DNA of 64,000 nt from Lineus longissimus (lineage: Eukaryota > Nemertea > Pilidiophora > Heteronemertea > Lineidae). The notes under the pieces are model-generated. The model worked only from the letters and a program-made list of their open reading frames with translations, ran no database searches and was not told the origin of the DNA. The stretch is from contig NC_088317.1 of the NCBI RefSeq assembly GCF_910592395.1, positions 6,016,001 to 6,080,000 on the forward strand. Direction: 5' to 3'. Of the stretch, positions 10,774-23,700 are shown piece after piece (the first letter of the stretch is position 1; each line of letters starts with the position of its first letter). A program made the position numbers and the translations under genes.

Positions 10774-11057
10774 TACTGTCTCTGTCTTATTCTATTGAGC
10801 ATTGGGCTCCAGCTGATTCTGTCACTTCATTTATACTGTAGTTTATTGCCTATTTGGGACACATTGTGAGGAATTGGGTTTTTGTCTGGTATTTTCATTG
10901 TCGTGATTGCGTTTGATTGTATTTTCTTTGCATATTTTTGTGCTACTGTTTTGTACTGATGTCTACTTCTTGATTTCAGTAAACCGTTTTATTTACAACA
11001 ATGTGTTCGGATATTCGTTTTTGAGACGTGTTCTACACTTGACCCCCGGCTCCCACA
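10774..11057 (+). repeat. 3' LTR of the Pao/BEL element, second part
   Basis: It matches 1,285-1,568 of the 5' LTR with about six differences by eye, and ends CCCACA. The 5-bp duplication CGCCG follows at 11,058-11,062, which fixes the right boundary of the retrotransposon. Confidence 0.9.
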
Positions 11058-11075
11058 CGCCGAGTCAAACATGTC
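11058..11075 (-). pseudogene. Myb/SANT-like gene, exon 2 proximal fragment
   Basis: Eighteen bases of exon 2 remain on this side of the retrotransposon. They follow a strong acceptor on the minus strand (TTTTTTACAG before 11,075). They carry the reading frame of exon 1 in phase 0, with the same register as the distal part at 317-711. The first five bases are the target duplication of the insertion. Confidence 0.6.
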
Positions 11076-11347
11076 CTGTAAAAAATGCATTTTATGTTCA
11101 GTTTTGATAAAGCCTCTATAATCCGGACTATGCCCAAGTGTTCTTGTTGTGGAAGCATTTTCATGTTATTTGCTTGTTCTATTGAGTTTAATCAAAAATA
11201 AAGTGTTTTGATTGTTGTTTATAAATGTTGAACTTCTTTCCTTCTTTTTCTAATTTACTGTATCATCGGCTTTAGAAAAAGGAGAGTAAACAATACAAAA
11301 AGTTCGCCTAAAGTTTGCCTTTCATCACACGCAATGAGTTCTTTATT

Positions 11348-11465
11348 GGGTGGGATGAATAAAGACTAGTAAATGCTTTTACTTCATTTCTGCTGTCCAA
11401 ATGTATAAGGCTTCACTGTGTAAAACTGAAGTAAACGCATTTACTAGTCGTTATTCATCCCACCC
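11348..11465. mobile_element. 118-bp palindromic MITE in the Myb/SANT-like intron
   Basis: The two arms, starting GGGTGGGATGAATA, are nearly perfect inverted copies around a short centre. The element is flanked by ATT on both sides (11,345-11,347 and 11,466-11,468), which fits a 3-bp target duplication as made by PIF/Harbinger-type transposases. It lies in the intron between exons 1 and 2 of the Myb/SANT-like gene. Confidence 0.6.
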
Positions 11466-11490
11466 ATTAAATCGGTCACCTTTTACTTAC

Positions 11491-11967
11491 CTGAGTTTCG
11501 TCATCAGTGTCCTCCTCGTGCTCTTGAACCAGAGCTGTTGGCTTTCTGGCAACTGGTTTATCCTTTGGTACATCCGTATCTATCCCACCATCAATTCCCT
11601 GGGTTCGTATAACCCCCAGCAGGCCGACAATCCGGTTCTCGACGTCCGTTAGTTGTTCGACAGGCGTATCCTTTAACGGCACATTACCAGTTTCGTTCAC
11701 AGTCTTTTTAATACCAGTGGCTTTTCTCTTGGTTCGTGTTTTAAGATCCTCCCACTTCTTTTTAATTTCGTTTACAGTCTGAAGACAGGTCGATGCAGCA
11801 TTTACGTGATCGGTGATCTTTTTCCACGTTTCGTTTTTCCTCTGCATAGTCACAGAATCACCGAACTTCCCGTTTATTATGGAGTAGTATTTTTCAACAT
11901 CACTCAACAGCACCCTTTTCTCTGTTTCCGAAAAATTCGCCTTTCGTTTCTGCTTGGCAGAAGACAT
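11491..11967 (-). CDS. Myb/SANT-like DNA-binding protein, exon 1
   Basis: The ATG at 11,967 opens a 159-codon exon ending at a consensus donor (CAG|GTAAGT). The first 85 or so residues form a Myb/SANT-like trihelix domain: a basic start, then a helix with EKRVLLSDVEKYY, a conserved Trp in TWKKITDHVN, and a third helix with IKKKWEDLKTRTKRK. The rest is acidic and low in complexity. Proteins of this type are encoded beside the transposase in Harbinger/PIF elements, or are host genes derived from them, and bind the element ends in the nucleus. A Harbinger-like terminal sequence lies about 130-270 bases upstream. The second exon is cut by the Pao/BEL insertion, so the locus cannot make the normal protein unless the retrotransposon is spliced out. 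Confidence 0.7.
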
Positions 11968-12236
11968 GACTCAATAATGTAGGGCTATACAGTACCGTAG
12001 GCCTAAGACACGGCGATTATCCTGCTTACCGCAAAATAGTTACACGCAGAATGGCCAATTCTTAGAGGCATTCACGGTTACATAACCATTTGCGCGGTCA
12101 CTTATACTGGCGTGGACAACTTAACATTGCGTCTAGTTTTGTGACTACGACGCAACGCAAGTTGCGGTTCCCCGCAACTGTCAGTTGCGTGCACGCAAAT
12201 TTGCTTGCGTTGCGTGAAGTTGGTGAATAAGGCCCC
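11968..12236. repeat. Probable Harbinger-type terminal region
   Basis: The stretch at about 12,110-12,236 is full of GCAACGCAAG-type direct and inverted motifs, and ends with GGTGAATAAGGCCCC. Read inward this is GGGGCCTTATTCACC followed by GCAACGCAA motifs, a pattern I associate with vertebrate and invertebrate Harbinger termini. It lies upstream of the Myb/SANT-like gene in the expected orientation. The matching left end is not in the window, so this remains an inference. Confidence 0.4.
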
Positions 12237-14628
12237 AGAATGGTTATCTGAATAGACAAATGTCATTTTCGACTGTTTGCTGACGAGTTATCAGAAATAA
12301 TCGCAGCATGTTGTCTTAGTATGATTTGATGGTGTGCATCACTCTGCCCCGACGGTGTAGTAGTGCTGTTTGATAGAGTTAGGGTTAACTGTCAGATCAA
12401 TACTCACTTGGAAATCTGGGTCTCGGCCGCCTGTGAACATTCTCCAAAAAACAGACATGATATGCAAGCATATTATTTCTGCTAGTATCGGCGTCCATAT
12501 TGCACGTGTATTGCATGTGCGATACACACGAATGTACGCAGCAAGAACGCTCGAACAAAATATATCGGTCGCAATTTCCTGAAAATCTTCGAGTCTTTTA
12601 AATGCAACTAACGTGAATATTTATTCGTGTTTATAGCGAGAAGTCAGTCAAAATAAAAGGATATGTTTATAGATTATTTTGCTTTCATGCAGCCTTGCAT
12701 CTTTATTGCATACATTTTTGCTGCTGAAATACTTTACGGGAATGTAGAATGTTTAATGAGATCTATCAGTCTTTATATACAGCTGTGATAACCATTGCAG
12801 TAAATCTTTGTCCAGAATGATAGATATAAAATAGTCACCGTTTTAACTATGCATCAGTGCACATGGCAATATGATGCATATTGGAGCAGAAATGCTGTCT
12901 AAATACTTTGATGGATGATGGTCCAACAATTTTTTTATATATCATGGCACACTCGTGATTTACTGTTACTTTGCAGCCTGTTTTGAACTCGTATTGATTT
13001 CCTCAAAGTGTATTGCCCTGGTCCTAGGAAAATGCAATGTTTGGGACGTAGTCACCATACATGTTATCTTGACAACCACACACTCAGGTACAGTATGTGG
13101 GTATTCACCCAAGGGGACGAAGTACTGTGCACATCATGGTCTATGCCCCTCCATTTTGTCGATAAACCTGACGATCAGCGATAAACGCGCAGAACGAAAA
13201 CAACACTGTCGAATTTCAGAAACCTTCAGAAAAGTCCATCGGACCACAGCGAATTTGAGGTCAGTTGCATGTTTTGGAGCATGAATCTGTCGGCATATAA
13301 GGTAGTTGTGATATGCAAACTGTGTCGACGCTATCAATCCGGTTACACATAGGCCTATTACACCTATAGAACAGGCCCTTTGTACATGAGCCAATGAGTC
13401 CCCGCTGATCACAACTTGTCAGGTTTCATAACGTTTGTGGTCGTAATTCTCACCGCTTATCAATAAGAGAAACCATATGAGTGTAGTAGAACTGTTGCAG
13501 ACATTCAAGATCTTATAAGCTCTCTTTCAAAGAGAAAAATATTAAGAGGTAATGCATAATCGAGAATTCGCGCTCGTATGACTTTGTTACTTTGATGAAC
13601 ACGATCACGCTTACAAGACACCCACAGGTAAGTCTATGGTAGTTCGTTGGGGAAGGATGCTGGATCGCGGAGTTGTAACCCTATCAAGCTAATATCGGTC
13701 AACCTGGAATTTGACAAGCCGTCCAGGCGGTGGCGATCCATGAGTCACAATCCAGGAAATCCAGCACTTTTTTGAATACCCAACTACATGCCCCATATCA
13801 TACTCTCTTCTCGAGTCGAGTCTCTCTTCGAGTCGATTTCGAGTCAGTTTTCATAATTAAAATTACATGTAGCGATATTTCTCGATTTTGGCGTCGAGAC
13901 TCACTTTAGGCACTACTCTCTGCCAGTTATTTTAAAAAGATATACATACATAATTTTTGTTTTTAAAAGTCCTTCAATATCCAATGTTAGGAAACTCCTC
14001 GATTACATCAGTTGATCGAGTCACTATAAATCAGGCAAGCCTTTTACTATTTTGAAAAGAATTATATATGGCAGACTTCTGGACTGATGAACGTGAAGAC
14101 CGTCTCATTGAGATTTGGCATATTTCGATCAGTTGGTTGATGCAATCGTATAGTGTAGACACTCTCGTCGTACTACTTGTTCATCGCAAGCTTCCCAGCC
14201 GATGAGACTGTTGGGTCGCAACATGCAGAATCGTATAATGTGGCCAGGCCTTAGGCCTTCGCCGACCTGATCGCCATTAGATCCCACGAAGTACGAATCC
14301 GTAACATTTTTAGCCCGAAGTAACCCACGCTAAGTAAAAAAAACTACCAAGAGGTCTGTAGAGTTAGCGATATACGACAACAGCCTAACATGATCATCCA
14401 ATGCTGTGTAATGACACTCGAGAGTGATATCAAACACTCGGCTTTTAATCTGTATCAAAAACAAATAATTAAAAAATTGTGTATGCTTAGAATGATATTT
14501 ATTAGAGATAATCGAAAGGATACACATTTAACCAATGTGTTTTTCATACATTGGTATTTGCTGGTACATATTGCAGTTACTGGTACAGAAAAATAGAGGA
14601 ATATGGATCAGTGGTTAGAGTATATGGT
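12237..14628. other. Non-coding stretch downstream of the host gene
   Basis: I see no convincing gene here. The short open frames on both strands lack domains and splice signals. Several GAGTC-rich simple motifs occur near 13,800-13,860. On the minus strand an AATAAA signal at 14,498-14,503, about 125 bases past the host gene stop, is a candidate polyadenylation site. Confidence 0.5.
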
Positions 14629-14768
14629 CTAGCAATAGCCGTACGCGGACTCGGATGCGTCGACGTAACACCAGGGTTTACCAGCCGATGCAACCTCCGT
14701 ACACGCCTCATAAGTGGAGCCTTTGTAGTTGAACGGGAAGAGACAGTTACCAGCGGATGTCTTCACGT
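14629..14768 (-). CDS. Host gene last exon: third fibronectin type II domain and stop
   Basis: The acceptor is a pyrimidine run ending TTTCAG before 14,768. The exon encodes a compact FN2-like domain: CLFPFNYKGSTYEAC, then PWCYVD and a closing GYC immediately before TAG. Spacing of the four Cys and the aromatic residues fits FN2, but the segment before WC is shorter than usual and the normal WG before the last YC is changed. Its position and the stop codon mark the C-terminus of the protein. Confidence 0.75.
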
Positions 14769-17700
14769 CTGAAACGAAAGGATTTTGTTATTACGAGAAC
14801 AGCTTAAAGGTAGATTGCGCTGACAAACCATGCTATAATGTTGGCGAGATTATTATTATGATATAGTACCACAGGTACGAACAAATTAATAGAACCAGAG
14901 TTCTCATTTTTCACGATTTCTTAACAACACATGACAAACGTTTTCGGCTAGACCTGTCCAGCCATATTCAGGTCATAATGAAAGACAAAGCGTACAATAC
15001 AGATATTTATACTGCCAGTTCACAAACAAGCATAATAATAGGATTGTGTGGGCAGATGTGTGAAAGGCAGAATAATAGAATAATTACACCGTAGTATATG
15101 TACATGTTTTAGTAAACATTCAGGAAGAATGCAGACTCAAGCTGTGATTATTGTCTATTTTACGGTGGTCTGTTGCTTTGATAAATAATGCTTCTTTGAT
15201 TCTTCATTGGAAGTCGGTGTTAGCAGTTGCTAAGATGGAAAAAGTGTTCAGGTCAGCATTCTTCCTGCATGTTGGGCAAAATTCCAAGTGGTCAGAGACG
15301 GCCAATCGACCCGAAACGAGCTCCGCCGATCTGGTTGCCAGGTGTCGCTTTGACTTACCGAGGTAAGACATGTTTCTATCACAGGGACACTGCAACTTGT
15401 AAACAACCTTGGCTTTAGACCAAATGGCGTAGCACTTTTCAGGGAGAAATATCGGCTAACGTGGAACGACCGGAAAATTACCCTCACATTAACTCCAAAT
15501 TAGGTCTTTCTTACTTTTCCTAACTTTTCCATCTCTTCCACATGAATATTCCATCCCTCCACTTGACCATGTTTCGCCGGCTGTCACTTGCTTATGATCC
15601 TGCGTCAGGCATGTAGCTGAAATTATCAACAACCTAATATGTATTTTACACTCCACAAAAAGAGCCCAAAAGCACGACTACATGTAGATGTCATCATCGG
15701 ATCAAAAATACTAATATTCTTTAAGAGTGTTCCAGAATAACTATTAACCTCATTCATTTGTAAATGATTCAAGAAAATGTGATAGCTTGTAACCGATTGA
15801 TATTGGAGGGACACATTATTTGGCAGACATGTTGGTTTTTCATGCGAAAGTGGATTCCAGCATGTTACCGACTTCTCTGATGAGGTTTGTTGGAATATCG
15901 TTAAATTGCAACAAACACTTCACTAGAATTTAATGTAACCGAAGAGAGAAGTTTGCAACTCTTGTCCAAAACCGTCAGAGTGACACAGCACACGTGGCAG
16001 CATAATTGTGTGGAGTAGTAGCTAGGCACTGGCACATTATTCTGTTCAACTATAAATCCCATGACCAAGTTATCCATTAAACGATTGATTATCCTTAGCA
16101 CAGAGTGTATACAAACCTATTAAATGACAATATCCCCATTTTGCATCTGTATCGTAATCTGGCGTTGTGGCGCACCATGGATTGCTGCCTGTACATCCTC
16201 CGTAGTACTTGCCGTTGTACTTAAATGGAAACACGCACTTGCCACTGGCTTTCGTATTGATATTTTCTGGAAAAAAATGATTACTGAAGTATAGTACAAT
16301 ACATGCGTGTTTTTGTCTGTGGCCAAGGCAAGAAATAGGCCCTAAGCATCCTAGTGAGAAACATCAGACCGTAATGGATTACTCATCCTTGGTCGAATAC
16401 ACGCACGTCGTCACTTAGAAGACTAGTCGACATGTGCTCCACATATAGCTATATAAAAGTCGCCCGATGGCACAGAACTTCTGAAAAAGGTTTTGGTTCA
16501 GACTATGAAATCATATCCTTCTCTTGAAGCCCTAAATGAACCTACCTCCAGTGATCTTGCCAATTGATCCATCAGTGTTACAAAATACCTTTTCCTTGCC
16601 CTCTGTCCAGGCGTCACCAGCCATTTTGACCAAACCAGCACTTGTTCGACAGGCAGCTAAAGCAGGAAGAAAAAGATAAACCTAACTCAATGAACAAGGA
16701 CCGATCAGTAGCAACAGACGAGACAGTTAAGGAATGACCATGGTCAGCTGGGCGTGATTTATATTGATAAGGCATAACTACAACTCTGCCTATTTCTGGC
16801 ACTTTCAACCCCGCCCAGAGATTGAACTCGGGTCGCTAAACAGCTTAAACTACGTTTGTAATCCTAACCGTCGGTTATATTCGTAATTGTAGCACGAATT
16901 TTTCACTTTCCCAAAAGCTAGGCAATAAACAGTCATATTATTCATTTATACCTGAGCAATAACCCCACTTTTTGTCCTGATCGTAATTCTCAGTAGTACC
17001 ACACCATTTCTTATTATTTGCTCCCGGGACGCAGTCCTCCTGCCATTTTCCACCAAACAAGAATGGTATGACACAACCAGCTCCCCCGGCATTTCCTTCC
17101 GTCGTCGTTGGATACATGGGATCTGAAGAAAAAAATGAATGCAGATAGTCAACACTAACCCTCGGGCCAATATGTAAATTCACTTCTATCACATAAACAT
17201 GTTTCACGGTCAACGAGATCAATAGTCTCAAAATGCCTGGTAGTTTACATCCGCACCAAAAACAAAACTGTCTATGGGAACCGCAGCTTCGCTGTTGTTG
17301 CAGCAAAAGCTGTTGAACCCAACCCCGGAAAATATGAAATACTTGGACAAGAACAGCTTTGTGTCAAATTTAAAGACGTTACTTTTCAAATGACACTTCG
17401 GAAGCGCTTTGAGCAGCTGACGTTTGAAGCGCTAAGACTTGAACAGTATTATTACTATTATCATAACGCTCGGGTAAACATGGTACACAGTAATAGGGTG
17501 GTTGAGATCTGTGACATATCAAGGATCCTACATACGATTACGTATACGGATAAAATTCAGTAGAAAGAGTACGATATTTGTTTCATTTCCATCCGTATAT
17601 ACGGTACGGGATCTGTGATAAGTCCCTGATCTCAACATCCGCCTTGATATATTTGTGTCCATTTTGAAATGGTGCAGCTGCTTCCGTTGTTGAAGTACGG

Positions 17701-20700
17701 CAACGAGTGCAGGGGCAAAGATACCAATAATGCACAGCATGATATTTTGTTCTTTCTAGACACATCATCGGTTAAAACCATTTAACTTAATTAATGCTAA
17801 GCACAAATGGATACAATATAATCCATCAGATTTTTCCAGTAACTGTTTTTTTTTAGATTATTACCTTGATAACATTTGTTAGTTGCTCCATGCCATTTTT
17901 CTCCTGTACCACAACCTAAAAACAAAATTGAATTTTGAATAATAGCAAAAAAGGACAAAATCTAAAACCAAAAAGCTAAGTTTTAGATCGGGAATACACA
18001 GACAAAACTGCTTGTTCTGCAGTAGATTCTATGGTTTCCTTGGATCAAGGGAATGGTATCTGCCTGTTCTGTCAACGGTGGAGCTAGTCTCTTTGCGCAT
18101 GAAGAAAAGTGAGAAAAAACAAGGTAGGCGCTTAACGCATATGAAGAAAAGGAAGAAAAGGAGAAAGGTAAGGAAAACATCTCTCAAAAGTGTTTTTCTT
18201 CAGAGACTTGATTTCACAAGTCATGCAAACTTTCCGAGCTGTCTGGATGCTATCAAATTCCAGGTAATATATCAGCTAAGGAGACGTAACTGATGCCTTT
18301 CTTATTAAGCAACTAATCTTTATATCAGTTTTTCTCGAAATAAGAACTGTATCTCAATAAATTCTGAAGCGACGTGTCATAATAACATCAGTTAAATTAA
18401 GGGTTAATGCCAAGATTATGTCACAAATACTGAGCAACTAATCTTTATATCAGTTTTTCTCGAAATAAAAACTGTATCTCAATAAATTCTGTAGCGGCGT
18501 GTCATAATAACATCAGTTAAATTAAGGGTTAATGCCAAGATTATGTCACAAATATTGAGCAACTAATCTTTATATCAGTTTTTTTAAAAATAAAAACTGT
18601 ATCTCAATAAATTCTGAAGCGGCGTGTCATAATAACATCAGTTAAATTAAGGGTTAATGCCAAGATTATGTCACAAATATTGAGCAACTAATCTTTATAT
18701 CAGTTTTTTTAAAAATAAAAACTGTATCTCAATAAATTCTGAAGCGGCGTGTCATTATAACACCAGGTAAATAATAAGGGTTGCTAATATTATATCAAAA
18801 ATATTTGTTTGTGACACCAAGTCCTTATACTTTGCAACGGTAGATCACATATAGATAACATACAATAAATGTGCACAAGAATTGGACAGAAACCATGTAT
18901 GAATTGTTATATACTCACGGTTGACACACTTGTCCATTTTCCACAACTGGTCCACTTGGCATCCTAAAGTTAAAACCATTTATTAAGTATTCAAGTGAAA
19001 CGTATGCTTCATCTTCTAGTTATTCTTCTGTTCTTCATGTTCATTAATTTTTTGTTTCATAAGATGTTCTTAGACCAAACGACAAAAAACAAAGAAGTCA
19101 CGATATCGAGAAGCCTCAAATTCGATACAGTCGAGCAGTGTTTTCTTAGAAATGCCAGTTTTTACAAACTTTAATTTTTGTATTTGGTTCATTTTGGAAT
19201 ATCTATTGTACTGAGGTCAATGCCTTATCATGAAAGTATTTTACTCACTTGGTTCACACTTTTTGCTTGCCTCGTTCCATTTGTCCGCTGGGACACAGCC
19301 TGAAATAATGACGAAATCGAATGTGGTGTCACTCTAAAGAGATACGTTCATTCAAATTTGGAAGTAAGGATTGAAATTTAAAATTGTGACCGTATTCGAT
19401 GTAGAATTCATTGCTGTTCTGTAACTGGATGTAAGACAATGCTCATGCCAGATTTCACCGTGCCGGATTGTACAATAGCTGCAATATGCAATAGAATTTG
19501 TCAAAGTGTAATTTAAGCACTGGTGGATGATGCTGCGAATGTCATGATCAGACTGATACAGTGACTCGGGTGCAAGCTCTGACAGGTGAGCGTGACTGCT
19601 TCCCTATACGGATTTACCGTGGAGTGGACTCGAGAAATCGTCGGGTGGAACTTACGCTCTACGCATTTCTTTGAAGTGTCTTCCCAAAGTTGGGCAATTG
19701 AACAACCTGGGGAATAAAAGAATATCCTAACGAAGAAGTCAGAAATCCCGTAACTAAAACTTAAGGAGCAAGCAGTTGGAGAATATGTATCACTTGATTC
19801 CATTAGAGTGATTATTTTTGTCTCCAAGAGGCCATTGTTGACAATATTGAAACTGGAGACAATATACAGTATGTGAGTCAAGAGAACAGCTGGAACGTCA
19901 TAGTGTTATCTTACTTATTATTCAATGGCAAAGGGGTTAATAGAACTACTGGAGTTGTGGCAAAGGACTTCTGCAATGTACCCAAAATGCATTTGTTACG
20001 CTTATCAGTTAATCACACACTCCAACGATTTTTGACAAGAACTCGAGTTTAGTAAAAATAAAATGTGTCTAGAGCGAGAAATCGGCCATTGTTAATTATG
20101 CGCATATTCAAATATGACGTCACTGCTCTCCGATTGGCTAATGTGTTGTAAAGTTTTCGGCTCGCCAAACAGGGTAGAATTTTTTTCTAGTTTGGCAACC
20201 CAGCTTGCCCAACTGGGTTGATTTTCAGTGCTGTTCGGCCAGTGGCTCTCCAAACAGGGCAACAATGATGCCTGTCCCCCGAGCGGCTAATTCAAGTTTT
20301 ATACCTAACATACTATTCATAACAGATAAATGCCAGTAAAACAACTTACGGTTCACGCATTTGCCTTGCTTCTCATCCCACTTCGTCTTGGCATCTGGAC
20401 AACCTAGATAAGCGGTATCAACAGAAAGAAGCTATTTTGAAAATTTGACGTTTGACACTTCCGTTTTAACGAGTGTATTACAATCATATTAGTACCCATG
20501 AGCCTGTTACAGATACAAAAATACGTAAATTTATCGGGAGCACATAAGGAAAAGCGAAATATAAGGAGAAACAATTATTTCATAGAGTTACAAGTTATTA
20601 GTTTATTAGTACTGTTATCTGATGATGCATTTTATAGTTTCAATTTCCTTTGGAAAAACATAATGCGCGTCGAAAGATTGACAGCCGGAAAGAAGGATTT

Positions 20701-23700
20701 TCTTCCAATATCTAAAGCCCTCAGTGATTTGTCGTTGACCTGTAAAACGGCACACTCACGTAGAATGCAAGCCTTCTTCTCATTGAACCATACAGTGGCT
20801 GGATCAGTGCATCCTGAAAATGCAAAAGCTCAATAACTGACTGCAAATTGACGATTCCCTCTTTCCTCACAAAACAACATGCATGTCCAAAGAAAATACC
20901 CGAGTGTGTACGTTCGTAATGCTACAACATGCATTTATCACTGGAACATTTGTTGAATGGATGTAACTAAATTGTCATCTTAATTTCTTCAAAGGGTAAT
21001 AGATACTCACGGTCCATGCATTTAGCCCCCTTCCATTCTTTGTCAGCTGGACATCCTAGAGCAATGAGAGAAAGGATGCTTTTTACAAGTTGTCAATGCA
21101 ACAAAAGGATGTACATGTAACCACAATTCTTTCATCGTTCTAAGTGACATGAGAATTCCTTAATTCAATTGATGGAGAATACCACGCGTGCATACACAGT
21201 CATGACTATAGTGAAGAGAAGGTTGATGTTATTCGCAGCCACTATGTACTACTTACTTGCAATGCATTGTTTCTGTGTTTCATCCCATTTGTCAGCAGCG
21301 GCACAACCTGAAGAACATGGAGGTCACGCACCTGTATTAAACCAATCAGCACGCGGTTGTACACGAAAATAATTCAGTTTGAAATGAATGCGTGGTCTCA
21401 CCATACCAGTTGAATGGTATTTTATATAATTGTTCTTAAATTGAGAATAAGGTGTGTTTAAAATGAAGAAAATTATGAAGTTTCAGTCCAATTGGCTTAC
21501 TTATGTGGTTTTGAGGCTCCATTCAATCTGTCGTGGTGAAAAAGCTGACTCGAGGGTTAAAAGCCGTTAAAAATCACCCCCCCTAACTTCAGACCCCCCC
21601 CCCAACCCTGAAATTAGCATGCATAAGAACGAAAATTTCATGGTTTGACAAGCTAGGATAGGTCTATTTTGCTTTGAAAGCGTTCCTCCGGGATTGCTTC
21701 TCGGAAAAAGTTATGAGCATGTAGAAGGTACCGTTTTAAAGAGAAAACGGGTTAAAACTTTATTCCAGGTACGTCGCCTGGAGGAAAACAGGAGGTGAAA
21801 TGAAAATCGGAATGCCACTGGAAGTAAGAGATAAGCAAATGAGATGCTCGTCGTGTCAAATGCAGACGTTTGATATAAGGATATTGAGTCGAGATCCTAT
21901 CAGCATCATGCTGATAATGGCTGGACGATTTAAAACTTAAATGACAAAGTTCGAAATATTGATAGAACTTACGATCTGTGCACTTCTTTCCCTTGTTATC
22001 CCATTCCTTGTGTTTCTCGCAGCCTGAAAAAATTATCAAAACAATCTAACCGGCGCAATGGGACAATATATTGTTCGGAGGCAATGCAGACCAAAGGTGA
22101 CAATGTCCTCCGATTACAAGTAATTTCTTTACCTTTTTGTGGGTTTTGGATGCGTTCTTGTGTTTCTTAAGTATATGTAATATGCAGGGTTCCAGACTAT
22201 TTTAACACCCCTAGCGAGTGAAAAACGGCAAAATCGGCTGCTCCGAATTCAAAATTTTAAATTTTCATGCTTTCCAAGCCCTCCGCACCCCATTTCCAAC
22301 TCTAAAACTGTTGATTTAGGTACCGACCAGCATATTACATATACTCTACACCCCCAAAAAAACCCACTAAAGTTCCTTAACACAAATTTTCTAAAAAAAC
22401 CTAACTGATAAAGGGTTAAAATCAACTACTCACGCAAAAACGTTAATCCCCAGAGTCACTACAAACGATATCCAACATTTCTAACATTTCCAGGTTACAC
22501 ACAAATCAAAATAAATCGAGAAATCAAAAAACACCCCTCCCTCACATCATATATTTCACTAAAAGTCCTGCTCCGATCACACCACCGACAATAAAATACA
22601 CCCATACACTTTCCCAACACACACACTCTCTGTACATTGAAACCATCATCTACAAATAACGGAAATCCCCATTTGTAACTCCCAGCTTGCTTTTACCAGT
22701 TCATAAATTCCTTAATGGAAATCTCCATTTGAAATCCCCACCTGGACGCAAGGGCCCAACGCGCCGCGTAGCGGCAAAAAAGCGAAGCTGGCGAAACATT
22801 TATAACGGGTCACCGTCACTTATTATTGGACTTATAGCACATTTACGGGGTTGCAACTATTTTGCTTTATAGTGTCACCAGGAAAGAAAAGCATGCGACC
22901 TAACGCCGATCTATTTGTATAAAGTGATAATTGGAAGGTATATAGTAGGAAATATCAATAAAATAATCATTCCATGTCGTCTTTTGAGGGCATTTTTGAT
23001 TGTAAAAAATATATGTGTACGTCATCGTAGTCTCTGCAATGATAATTTTATCAGAGCAGTCTCGCGCAAGTAGAAGTTCTTTACCTATTAGTTCTTCACT
23101 TATTAGTCTCAACGTCTGGCGCAAAGCCAGACGTTTTCCATTACGATTTCACTACGATGTTTGACAAGAAGGAGCAGTGCGCGAGATATGCTAATGAGCA
23201 GACTTCCCTCGCTTGAGTTTCTGAAGAATGTTCCATATCGCGCTAAGCTCATCACTACTGATTATGACAGGCGTGCAACGGTAGGTATCTGCTCCCCAAC
23301 TTCCACCCTAATACGGTACAATAAGTTACCATTTGATGGGAATGGGACAATGCCCTCACTGTATGGAGTCATAGGGATAAGAAGACATTATTCATTAGTG
23401 TTGGTACTACAAGTGATTTTGCCCAAAAAGCATGCGCATTCAAAAAACAAAATATGCAAGGTATCACGTACATGACCATGACGACGTGCAGAAAGTGCAC
23501 TGGCCAGTGCATACCCTATGGCTATGTACTAGTAAACATGGTAGGCCTAAACATGAACAACATCATTATTCATCGGCAGTTCATTTTACTCCGAGCTTTT
23601 CCTGAAACATATAGCCATGATGATTAGGCCTACCATGTACCATGACCAATAACAGCACTAGATCATGTGGATGTCAACAAGTTCACATGAACCGTATAAT

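Larger units (their letters stand above)
712..11057 (+). mobile_element. Pao/BEL LTR retrotransposon, with a nested insertion in its 3' LTR
   Basis: The element has two LTRs that start TGTGAAGG and end CCCACA, at 712-1,568 and at 8,044-8,616 plus 10,774-11,057. It is flanked by a perfect 5-bp target duplication CGCCG at 707-711 and 11,058-11,062. Between the LTRs lies one gag-pol frame with the order gag, protease, reverse transcriptase, RNase H, integrase, which with the YVDD box and the C-terminal DUF5641-type region identifies the BEL/Pao superfamily. By eye the two LTRs differ at only about eight positions, so the insertion is fairly recent. It landed in exon 2 of the Myb/SANT-like gene. 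No envelope gene is visible between the end of pol (7,634) and the 3' LTR. Confidence 0.92.

Noticed and set aside
14590-14660. A tRNA-like A box (ATCAGTGGTTAGAGT)
   Set aside because: It overlaps the last FN2 exon and I see no proper B box or cloverleaf, so it is probably chance.
18309-18810. Regular repeats that might recall a CRISPR array
   Set aside because: The whole 125-bp unit is repeated with no unique spacers, and the genome is eukaryotic; it is a minisatellite.
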